Part shown: positions 48,632 through 60,694 of the stretch, piece after piece
How positions within the stretch are numbered: position 1 is the first letter of the stretch
How the letters are laid out: each line of letters starts with the position of its first letter
Source: Torreya grandis
Taxonomy: Eukaryota > Streptophyta > Pinopsida > Cupressales > Taxaceae
Assembly: GCA_037957365.1 (NCBI GenBank)
Contig: JARHVA010001427.1
Coordinates: 434,001-498,000, forward strand
Length of the DNA: 64,000 bases
Reading direction: 5' to 3'
The notes under the pieces: model-generated
Seen by the model: the letters and a program-made list of their open reading frames with translations, nothing else
Databases searched by the model: none
Told to the model about the DNA's origin: nothing
Made by a program: the position numbers and the translations under genes

Positions 48632-51600
48632 TAATAAAGGTTATTTTAAAGTTAAATTAATCCATTTGAGTTCATTATAAACATTTATTCTCTCATCAAG
48701 TCAAAATAAGTATTTTAGGTGGCCTGGGTGTGCTTCAAGGTCTTAAAGAAGATTCATAAAGGACATGCCTTAAATTAACATCCAAATGCCATGAATAATA
48801 ATTTATTATTTTTTCCTTATTAATACTAATATTTTTAACCACATTTAATTCTCTCATGAGAGATATGAGCATCTCAAACCATAACTCAGGTAGGCAGACT
48901 ATGCATTGGTGATGTTAAAAGAGAAATGAGGCCTAAAAGTGATATTTTTATGTTTGAATTGAGTTGATAATGATTTTTTTTGGGTATATAAAACCTAATT
49001 AAATGTTTTTAATTTTATCTCTAATGAATATTATCTCTCAAAAATATTTGTAACCTATGTTTCATACCTTGAGGTTTTGAAAGCCAACTAGTGGATTTGA
49101 CCCTAGCTATTGTGTTTGAACTTTTATTCTCTATTTTAGAGTTTCAAATATTAATTACATGATTATTTAAGGTCTTTCATAATAATAAAAAATATATTTA
49201 GATCTCATATTACCTTGACAAACATTTTCTTCACCACTTAAGGGTTTTTAGGCAAGTTGAGTTTGTTAACCCTAGTGGTTTATTCTTGAAGCCGTTATCC
49301 TATTCCATTGGATCAAAACATAATGGAAGTATTTTTTTAAGGTCATATACACCATTTTTTATCATTATAAAATCCAATTTTAGTGATAGATGTGTTCTCT
49401 TCAATTTTCTCTAGAATATACATGTATGTCTTCAATGGACTATGTTAGCTTGGTCTAAGCATCATTTGACTAAGTCTGACCTTATAAAACACTTCCAATG
49501 GTAATGTATACCTTAAATAATTTCTCTCAGAGATCTTAAAAACTAATCATAACACATACTATGCTATCATAAGTATAACTTTCCTCCACTTTGACTTGAT
49601 AAACCATTTATCTTGATAGGCCTATATGACTATATTAGGTTCACTTAGCTGTAAGAATTATTAGGTTGAGTTTTATTAGATTAGTTTAAGACCTAATGAT
49701 TCTAGTGAGGTCTATTATTTTTCACTTAAAACTCTCTTGAACTCTTTCGATCTTCAAATTCTTTTGTTTATCACACAAAACTAGTCTCTTTTCCTATAAC
49801 ATCTATGATGGGCCTGTTTGACATTCTACTAGGCCTACTTAATTTTTGAAAACAAACTTGATTACTCAAGTTTAATTGTAGGTATAAATTAGAATTTTGG
49901 ATGAATTATAGAGTTAGAATCCCTACAATAAGTCACTGAGTACTCATAACCTTCAATGATATTTTTCAACTTTTAAGACTTTAAACTTATTATCACTTAG
50001 ATTTTCACCCTTTAAGGAGATGGCAATGCTCTCCTCATCTAAGTGGCACAATGGAAACACCTCTAGAATTGTGGGCAGCCTAAGTATGAGGTGAATGTCT
50101 ATATAGGGCTAGCTCCCTTGATGTACCACTTTGAATTATAACTATGCTTAACTTGGGGAGTGAAAAGGGAGAAGGATAACTTAAAGCTAACTAATCTAAG
50201 GGAGGTGATACACCAAATAACGTGATTAAATACATCCATATGTATGTTACACTTTAAATCAAAGGAAAAAATAAACATACACTTCTCCAATCTGCATCTT
50301 CTCACATCAATATTACATTATGATATTATGGATGAATGTGCAAATCTAGGAGGACTAGATAAGAGGCCTATGAGGTCACTAATGAATAGGATAACTCAAA
50401 AAATCTTAGACATTTCCTAGAACACTTCACATTCCCTACAATAAGAACCTTTCCAACCACTAATAGATGATATAATGAAAAACATTCTAAGGAATCCATA
50501 GTCTTCACTTATGAAAAATCAAACATTCCAAGTGAAAACACTAAGAATAGTCATGAAAAAGGTAAAAATAAGTATTTTTATTGATTATAAGATATACATT
50601 TGAGTAGGATTTCACCATACTCAGGTGGATCCTCCATTACAATGCCAAAAAGGCTAGTTCTTATAAAACTTGAGAGAGAGAGAAGAAAATAGAAGTCCAA
50701 GGGTCACAGAAACACTTGTCAAGCTAAGAGAATAAATTTATTATGCATGAGAATATGGTATGGGATGAAATATGAAATTACAAGAAGTAAAAATGTCAAT
50801 CCAAGTCATAAACCTCATGAAAAATGGTATAATATTCCTCAAAATTGGCTCAAAAAACTACCCTCATGATTGACCCTATTTGAATGACTTATAACTAATT
50901 AGGATTAGGTAAAATTATTAAGATTAATGTTAAGGACATCATACATTCCTTTCCATGCATTGGTTGCATTCTTGGTCCTTTATAATCACCTAGAAAGGAG
51001 TTATCATTATCTGTAACCCAAATAACACCTCTTCCATGCACCCTACACACTTGTCCTCAAACTTGGCATCAGTTTCTCATAAAAATATATGGAGGGAGTG
51101 GATGAAAAATTTGAAGATCATTCATGACATTGGAAGCATTAGGAACACCTTAAAATCACCTCACTTGAAGTTTTCCACCCTTCTCACTAACTTATCCAAT
51201 AGGCCAATTTTGACTGTCTAAGTTGAATTACCTAGTTTGGATATTTATAAGTTTCCTTAAGGAATTAAATGACCATATGGATTTATAAAAGTCTAAATAT
51301 TCCCTCCAAACTTTATTTCATATTTAGACTCTTCTTTTAGCCTTCACAACACAAAAAATGGTCAAAAATAGCCTATTTCTCACCCCATCCATACAAATCC
51401 ATAAAACCAAAGGGCACGGGAAGGATCTTGAGAAATTCCTATGAATATTTCAATATGTTTCATATCCAAACTATTCTATTTTATCAGATTTCTTTCTCCA
51501 TTTCCCCAAACTAGTTCTTGTAAGGGTTTCTGAGCATAGTTGACCTTTAGTGATGTTTCCTAAAATTTGGACATTGGATATTCAAAATAATTCCATAAAT

Positions 51601-54600
51601 ATAAGCCTAATGACCCCTTATAACTCTTAAAAAGTTATTTTACCTCCATGAAAATCCTTATGTAAGATGTGAGCATTTGAAACTACTTATTCAAGCTCCT
51701 TTCTCTATTCCAACAAGCCTAAAATGGTTTTTTAGTCCAAAAAGGCTTATTTTGGTTTTATTTTCAGTTTAAAAGATTATAAAATTCTATAATAAACCTA
51801 ATAACATGCTCCAAAATGTATAAAATTATATCTCATGTTATAAGTATGATGGACCTCTATTTGGACGCTAGGTCTAGCCATGTCTAATAAGTTTATCTAC
51901 AAGTTTAAGCCCAAAAAGACCTTTAATTTTATCCCATACATTAAAATAGCTCAAAATAATATATATACACCCAAAAAACATATTAAAATCTAATATAAAT
52001 CTCCCTTAGGTCCAAAATTGTAAATGGTCTCACATCTGGTCACTAGGCTTAATCCCTCTATTTATGCTTGCCTACAACATTTATATTTTACACATATATA
52101 TTAGATATATTTTTTATATGAAGTGTTTTTAATATTTTTATGGATGTGATAAAACTATAGAAAACTATTTATGGTGTCCAGCCAACCTTTCATTCACTCT
52201 TTTGGTTCTAAACCTCAAAACTACAAGGCTTATGTATGGGGAAAGTACCCCTTGTTTGAGACAAAATAGGGGGTACTTACCCAACTCTCTCAGGAAAAAA
52301 TATTATTTAAGGGAAATTTTAAAGTGTTAGTTATCTCCCATATCTAAATTTAGTCTTACATTAGGTCATTTTACCCTCCAACAGGACCTAAAACCCAAAA
52401 TAGGCCATGCAAAGGAGAATTATGTATGCAAGATTTCACAAGGACTATGTTATGCTATTTTATGGCCCTTCCTTTGATTATCTATCCATTTATGAGTGTG
52501 AATAAATTCCATAACATCATTTAATAAATATACTCAAGTAATTTCATTACCCAAAATTCTATATGCCTCCTTATACCCTTTCACATCAAGCAAACTACTC
52601 ATTGTCAACCACCATTACAACTGACTGTAAGTGTCCATCAGGCCTTATGTAGGTTAATTTCATGTTAAAAAGGTATTATGTAGGTTATAAGGGTATTAAT
52701 TTAAGTTTTATATTTTTATTTAATTATTATTACTTGATTATTCCCTTCATACACACTTGGGACTCACTCAATTGGGTTCTCTTGTCCTGACTATGAAAAC
52801 CCTACCTGTAGGTTACATTGCTCCATTACACTTGTTCATGATGATTATTGGTTTTAATTATATATATTTAGGTGAAATATAATATAATTAAATTAATATC
52901 ATCCTTATAAATCTTAATACACCACTTTGAGCATCAACTTTAGGTCACTACATGTACCCTATTGTAGGTGCTTGTTTTTAGAGTGTATAAATTGAGGGTG
53001 AGTATGGGAGCTAAACACATTACAATTTCACATGTTTTTGTGGTCCTTATATTATAATTAAACCCTATACTATATAAAAATAATAAAATGTGTCTTCAAA
53101 CCTTCCACCTTCCTCATTGTTTATTCCAAAACACCCTTTACCTTCTTGTTGTAGTAAGTGGGTGTTTCCTTGTAAAGGGGGTACCTATAGGTGCCAAGAA
53201 GCTTAGTCATTGCATAATAACTTCCTCTAATGGTTAATTTTATATTATACATGTTTTTTATCCACCATAAAATCCATATCAACATTAAGGCATGGCTTGG
53301 TAATGTGACATTGGGTGAAGGGTCAATTTTGGGAGCTAAAGCCTGTAGATTTCACTAATGACTTTTAATGAATAAATGCCATATTATAACCCATTCAAAA
53401 CTAGCTTTTATTGATCATTTGGCCTCAAATTTTTTGTGGAGTAATTATTAATGCTCTAGGTTATAATTCTAATCCATTTTTCTACCCTAATATCTCATCT
53501 ACCATGTCATATGAAAATTTTAAAACCTTGATAGACCTCTATTTTGCATTTATAGAGATTATGGGCCTGAACACAGTTATTACACCTTGAACATGATTCT
53601 CAACTTGTTGATCAACCTATCAATATTAAAATGTTTTTCAATATGTTTATAACCTAATATGTAATTAATAAGGTTAAAATTCTAACTCCAATATTTCAAC
53701 ATGGCCTTTTGATTTTTTGTCAAGACCTCTTGTAGGTGGATATTGATTGTATATATGGGCAGTGAGTACAAAATCAAGAAAAATGTGGATGAAATGTATT
53801 AAAAATAAATCAAAATAAAATATTAAATTTAAAATAAACAATTAACACCAAAAAAACTTGAAACAAGTTCCAACACTTTTCCTTCACCATGAAAACCACT
53901 TACACATGTGAATAGAGTGGGTAGAAGTATCTTATGACTGTTTGAAGTGGCCAAGATATGGGTGTTTGATCAAAATATCAATTTATGAGACAAAAAAAAT
54001 ATAAGGATGTGGTACCTATGGCATTTAAAAATTTAAAACACCATTTATGATTCATGTGAATCTTTGATATGTAATTCAAACTTTTGAAAGTGGAAAACTA
54101 GTTGAAAGTGCACATGGTGGTACCTTCTTGCAAAGTGAACTATTTAGAATATAAAATGAGATTTAAATATGAAAATAATAATTAATAAACTAATATGAGG
54201 AATAAAATATTCTTTATAACTGACATTACCAATTGTGTTGTATGTAATTGATAAAAATGGAGCAAAACCTACAGGCTACATAGATTAGCAAGCAAATTTC
54301 AAATATCAACTTCATGAGGATGGTTAATGAAGTGCAGGCCACCATTTTTAAAAATAATTATATTTAAATTAAGGTATTTTTTAATAAATAATCCTCCCAA
54401 AATCATTTTGCTTGAAATTTCCTGTTCTGTGTGTACTAAGCAAAAACTTGAAGGTCATTTCTGCTTGCCAAGAATGGTGAAAAAGGAGAAAGATGGTTTT
54501 GAGAAATAAATTACACTTAAAAATAAAAAATCATGTAATTTTGCATGGTGAATATTAATAGTAAATTATTTACCATTTCCCATTTGACACACTTCTCAAG

Positions 54601-57600
54601 GAGGTCATACAAGTGCTAAACTCTTCTTTTTGTTCAAGAAAATTGCCTTTTCTTCGACATAACCTACCATATTTCCGTTTTGTCAATTATTTAAGAATTA
54701 TATGGTCACATGGGGAATTAATTAATATTTTTTAACCTTAAAAGTTCCAAAAAAATCCATACAAATCATTAAATGCACCTTTTTGACCCTTAAAATGACT
54801 CAAAAGGATCTGTTAGCTAATGAACTTTATGAGAAAGGCTAATATATCATTAAATAACATTAAATTATCTATAAAACACCTAATTAAAAGATATTATTCC
54901 CAAAAAAACATATGTAAAAGTAATTTTTTTCCTAGGGGTGCCCTAATTTGATGTAAAAGTTAAATTTGGTTAGCAAAACCCTCATGCACACAAATATGGT
55001 ATACCTTTTCAAGATATGATTTTAGGTAATGATTAGGTTTTCTTGGATTTATCACTGTCATACATGGGTAAAATTATTTAAATTATCCTAATTACCTTTA
55101 TTAAATATTATATATCTTTATACTCAGCCCACACTCATACAAATCACCATTTCTTTGATGTATAGGCAGATGTATGCCTCATTAAGAATCTAGGTATTTA
55201 TTGGGGTTAACCACTGTTAAGTTTAAGAATGATATTAAATAATGGGTTATATATTTGTGAAAAATTGAAACTTATGGAACCTATACTCCTTAATTTTAAC
55301 ACCATGTGCTCTTTTTCCTCACACTTTTAAGAAATATGTTAGTTGTAGGTCTCCATTTAAGCTTGAGGTTTGATCAGGGGTCAAGAATGGGTTCATAGTG
55401 GCATAATTGTCTTCCATTCTTTGAAAACTCCTTTAAATTTTTTGAATTTAGCTTCCACATATTCTAAGACACTTTTACCTCAATTATTTAAGTAGGACTC
55501 AACTTATTTCAAGTTAAAAGGGTCTTACATGTCTACCTTTTGGTCATGTTAGGCCTTTCCAACTTGCACTTAGGACCAATCATAACATTTAAAGCAAGTT
55601 ATAATATTTATAACTTGTTCATAAAGGTATGTATTTCTAATGATACTTATAAATCATAATTTTTCATAATTATCAGTCAGCCTGATATCTTTTCTCCATA
55701 ATTCAGCACATAGGCATGAATAATAGGCATATACTAGGATACTCTTTGCTAAAGTCAAAAATTTGATGTCTAGATTATAGTTTTGGGATGAAAAAATCCC
55801 AATATAATTATTGAAACTTATTTGAAATTTGTGACAACCATTGAAGTTTCATCAAACTTGAACATCTTCCTTGCTCCCTTAAATCTCAACAAAACTACAT
55901 ACTAGCCCTCTCTTCTCTATCATGCATATTCTTTCTTAGGCTTTACATATAATAGGCCATGTCTAGTTTCAAAATTTCCTCTATCTACATGATTTCCATA
56001 TGAAATCATATGAGTTATAGATTTATTTAAATTTACCTTCAGGTTATCTAGGATTCACATGTATATCCTTATATATATTCCATGTTGTCTCAAAGCCTCA
56101 AATTGTTTAGGAGTTGGTTGTCTACCTATAGTTAATGATTCAGGTGCTTCATGCATTAGATCCTTATATGCATTAAGTCTTAAAATACTCATTATCATGA
56201 TATTATACAAATAAATCATAATAAAATTACGTTCCTCTTATCATTTAGTCCTTCAAAAATAAGAATTAATGTATAACTCATTGAATTTATAAAATAATGG
56301 AGGCCTATAGGTCTACAAACTTATAGGTTTGCATTCTTATGTTATAGGCCTCTTCATGGTGAAAGTGTGATCTTATCAAGTACTCATAACACCCATAAAT
56401 TTCCTACCACATCCTTCATTATTTTAAGATCATTACAAACCTATGAAAATGCAATATTAAGGCCTTTCAAACTCAGTTTATGCAAGTAGCTTCAAGATAC
56501 ATTCTTCTCGCTAGGAACGAGCACTGGTACAAACAAGAGCACTAGTATAAAATATTTAATCACATTTAATGATATTAAAATAAATTATAATATGATGGAA
56601 AACATATAACCACTACCTTATATACATGTAAATTTTCATAAGTTTTCAAAACTTTCAACCTTTAAAGTACAAACCCTATAACCAATTCTTGTGAATATAT
56701 CTTACTCAAATGGCATCCAACAGATGCCAAAATAGTGGATGAAGGTATAATATTTTTATGCAGTCATATGAGGATCCTTTACAATTTATATTATGTATCC
56801 AAATCATCTTAACAATAATTTTAAGGAGATAAAGTTAGTTTATGGGATTGACTAGCTCTTTCAGACCACCTTGCCTTCTTAGTGATTGTTCATGAAGGAG
56901 ATGGAATAGATATAATGACCAATGCCAAAAATATTAAAATTAATAGGACACCTTCTAGTTTAAAAAAATTTAGAACCCAACTCTCTCTCATGTGTCCATA
57001 CTTAGCATTTAAATACTACCCTTATGAGCTTGTCGATAGAGCGATGGAGGAGAAAAAGTATGTTTAACACTTTTAAGACCTATGAGAGATTGAAACTCAT
57101 GCATAAGACTTGTATAATACCAAGATACTAATTTAAGTAATTTTAACCTATATTTGATCTCCTCAAGTCCGTAAAAACTCATAAAACTACCTTTTTGGAG
57201 TAAAAACTAAATTATTCTAATGTGTAGAGCATTATTCTAACTTCATTCTAACATTATTACACTGTAAACTCATTTTAAAGCCTTTAAAAGTGAAATGCCA
57301 TCTGTATTTAATCTTTAAAATCTTTGGATAGGGACTAAAATACCTAAAAATCATTTCTAAGTGTAAATAAAACTAGTATATATAGATGATCTTATTTAAA
57401 GAATATATATCAATCTAAGACCTTATGTGACTTCAAAGGATTTATTTACCATTTGATCTAATGATCCATGCAATAGATTCAACTTGAGAAGGCTTATTTT
57501 GGTCACAATGCAAACCTAGGTTTCTCCAAAAACCTTAAACTTTGATAAAATACCTTAATTTCATCAAATAAGATTTAAACCAAGTGATCAAGGAAAGGAG

Positions 57601-57787
57601 TGGCTTGATATAATATGTACCATCTTGACACATCATGACATACCCCTAGGACCCATTAGATTGACTATAAATGAATTGGAATGCTTGGAAAAAATGTCAC
57701 CTTAAAAAATGCTAACAAGACCTTACAAAGACCACTTGAAGACTTTCAAAGCATGATAAAACTTATGAACAAGGTTGTATAAACATG
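48630..57787. other. Long stretch without recognisable genes, probably decayed retrotransposon DNA
   Basis: Over 9 kb I find no conserved gag, protease, RT or integrase block and no repeated boundary that would define an LTR. Sentence-like phrases such as CCCAAAAAGACCTTTAATTTTATCCC (part, about 51910) and TAGGTCCAAAATTGTAAATGG recall the interior of long plant LTRs, but no partner copy lies in the window. The open frames of 60-70 codons (for example 54327-54509 and 56882-57067) have no motif. The last, with IMTNAKNIKINRTP, reads protein-like but could be chance. Confidence 0.4.
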
Positions 57788-58914
57788 CTAAGAAAAGTTT
57801 TGAATTATAGGGGTGATGGTTTGACCTGTGAGGTCAAACTTGTTAACAATACCATTTGGAGTATCGGTATATGAATAAGAAACCATGCCATAATGTAGTT
57901 GTTCCTTTTTTGATATGCCATTATTTGTATCTATGTGTACTTCAAAAGTTAATAGGTTATGAACATCTTGAGCTATATGGTTTACCTTGAGTTTATCTGT
58001 ATTTGGTTTTGTACTATCTAGAGATGGATTCAACCAATATGTACTAGGTCTTGTAGGTATAAATAGATTATGTGGTAAGGTATTGAGATGATCATAATGA
58101 TTTTTTATCAAATGATTATCTAGTAGATTGGTATTATGAATAATAGAAACACTATCATAATCATTTGGAATTGTTCCCCCTTGTTGCTTGGTATTGACCA
58201 ATAAAGGGACCTCACGTGGTTTACATTTTGGTGTTTTTAATATCATTGGATCCTTTGGTAATTTTATTTCATTTGGAATTTTTGAAACCTTTGATAATGG
58301 TATTTTCTCTATTTTTTTCTTTTGACCATTATTTTACTTTGAATTGTCTTTTGGTACCCATTATTTTTTTGAGCTTTCATTTTAGGAGAGGTACTTATAT
58401 TATAAATCACTTGAACCCTTAGTAGCATTTTGGTCACTTTATAAATAATTTACTATAGATTTATTATATATTAGCTTTTCATTTGGATAAAAACCTTTAT
58501 TGGCTTAAAATTGGTAGAGGAGGATGCAAACACATTACTAACACTAACATGTGTTGGATTCTGTAAGTATGAAATCTAATTTTGTAACTCTTTTATAAAC
58601 ATGATTGTACTAGTAATTTGATCTTTTATGGATTCACAAGCACAAACACTAGGTACTTTAGATTGATGAATTTATTTTAAATCTATATAATGGGCCACCT
58701 TACCCCTTAGATAAGTGGTAGCTTAAACCTAGTTAGATGAATGCGAGCTGTCACCATCCTTAGGGTTATGATGAAGAAGGTGTTTCTTTTTATCCATTTG
58801 AAATGTTCTAAAAATTAATATGAAAATAGGATAATAAAGACATGAAAATTCTAAGGATAAATCAATCACGATAATAAAATTTAGAATTGAAAAATTATAG
58901 TAATCTAGAATCAT
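57788..58914 (-). pseudogene. Unidentified coding remnant in element C-E, with the longest frame of the window
   Basis: The 152-codon minus-strand frame (57788-58246) is the longest here. It has a balanced composition with many Asn, His, Thr and Pro (NLFIPTRPSTYWLNPSLDST; later NKFDLTGQTITPIIQ) and no low-complexity cause. Upstream on the same strand are MDKKKHLLHHNPKDGDSSHS (58729-58914 frame) and stop-broken text rich in Lys, Ser and Asn. Position and strand, about 900 bases inside the 5' LTR of C-E, suit a gag or extra leader protein of that element. It does not resemble D's gag core, and I recognise no domain. Confidence 0.4.
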
Positions 58915-59835
58915 AAAATAGAGATAAAATCAAAGACCCAAAATTATAGTAATCTAGAATCTAGAATTATAGTAATCTAGAATGATTGGATAAATCAACT
59001 AGGGTTTTGCGACCAAAGGTTAGGGTCACCACAATGTGAAAAATGAAGAGAAAGTAATATAAAGTGATTAGATCAAAATATTTGGAATTTGAAATAGTTT
59101 TTTATAAAAAATATTAAATAATATGAGCACAAAAAATAAGGGAAATAAAAATATAGTGTATAGCCTATAGGTTTAGACTTAGTAAAAATAATAAAATGGC
59201 AAAGTTGTAAATTTCATATGATATTTTAGAAAATAAAAAGATATTTTTTCTATTTATATAAAGTTATGAATTTTTTTTATTAAATTAAAATTTTATCTAT
59301 TATGAATCATAAATAGGCCAAACAATGTGGAATACTTCAGAGGTAAAATCTTAGAATATTCCTAATAAAGACTTAGTAATTTTGATTAAATAATAATTTA
59401 TTTCATATATCTGAGAGATGCTTTTCAATAAAATCTTATTTTTTATGAAACCTAGAAATTAATTATAAAATTAGTATGTAATTCACCCTATATTCCAATG
59501 TTTAATAAAAATAGTAAATTTCAAAATTTGAAAAAATATATACTAAATTTTGGAAAAAAGAGGTTTTTTGGTATACCAAAATCAGTAGAAGATAAATATA
59601 AATAATATTATAAATGGATCTATTTGGAGGCCAAAATGTTTCAATAAATAAATAATACACTTAAAAGTGTATGCACATGAATCCCTTATGACTAGAGGAG
59701 GGAGAAACCCTAGGGTAAAATTTTAGAACTGGAAAATTTATCACAAGTTAAAACCCTAAGAGTCTTGGAAGCCATAGATTAGAATTCTTTTTACATTAAC
59801 ATATATTTGGTTCACCAAATTTTTAAACCTAATTT
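58915..59835 (-). other. 5' untranslated leader of element C-E
   Basis: This stretch lies between the coding remnant and the LTR start at 59836. It has no open frame. A short phrase, AATTATAGTAATCTAGAAT, is repeated three times at about 58894-58984. TTCACCAAATTTTTAAACC next to the LTR is shared with element D at 10834, and AAACCCTAAGAG (about 59752) is shared with 10785. TTTGGTGAACC on the minus strand may include the primer site, but the tRNA is not clear. Confidence 0.45.
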
Positions 59836-60694
59836 TGAATAAGGATCATATTTGGGTAGATAGGGTTAATAATATAGAAATGATAATGTACAAGGGTGAT
59901 AATCAGATCTACATCAAGCTAATTAAATACTAAACTCAGATACAACATATGTCAAATTTATTAAATTGATATAGGCTAAAAATAGTAAGTAAAACTATGT
60001 TATACATGTAAATGAAAAATAACTAATGTACTTAGCTAGTTCTTATGCTAACATAGTTCTAGATTTATAACATGCAAGAAGTTAACTAGAAGAGGACTCT
60101 AGAATAATTGCCAAATTATGGATTGAGTGCCTCTTTAACCATAAACACTAGCATTGGCCTTGGTTGTTAGTGTCGATGCTATTGTCTAACTAGACATGTG
60201 TATCTTGTACAAAATACCTACTATAAAATTATGTGACACTTAGATGATTTTGGGTTTGTCTTCACCTTTGCTCTAGTGTATTAGATCTAGGCCATAGACT
60301 ATCACACCTTATAAAATTAAAAATTCCATGTTTTTCATCCTCATAGTGACCTTGGTAAAAATGGTTAGTGGACTCACAGTGTTTAAATAACCCTAAATAA
60401 CCCTCTATCAATAAGTGTTTCATACATATCCACTACTTCAAAGAGGGCTTCAAACTAGTGTAATTATCCCCTTATGTGTTGGGTTATGTATACACAAGGG
60501 TCTAATAAATGAAAAGAAAGTACAACATTGACCTAGTTTTTAACTTGGAAAATTAGGCTCTTCGCATTATCTTTCAATGATTCATACCTATGTATGTGTA
60601 ATCCCTATCACTAATATAGAAATAGGATTAAATATGTAAGATTTTCTCAATTTAACTCTCTTTGAATGCTCTTTGGTATGAATTATATTAGAGG
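59836..60694 (-). repeat. 5' LTR of element C-E, interrupted by the G insertion
   Basis: From TGAATAAGGATCATATTTGGG it follows the copy at 38621 through TGAATGCTCTTTGGTATGAATT (about 60662). The match stops at GAGG (60694), where the G sequence begins. About 400 bases of LTR are therefore missing from the window on this side. Confidence 0.6.

Noticed and set aside
56882..57067. 61-codon frame that reads protein-like
   Set aside because: No motif or neighbouring coding sequence supports it; it is kept only as a remark in the unassigned stretch.
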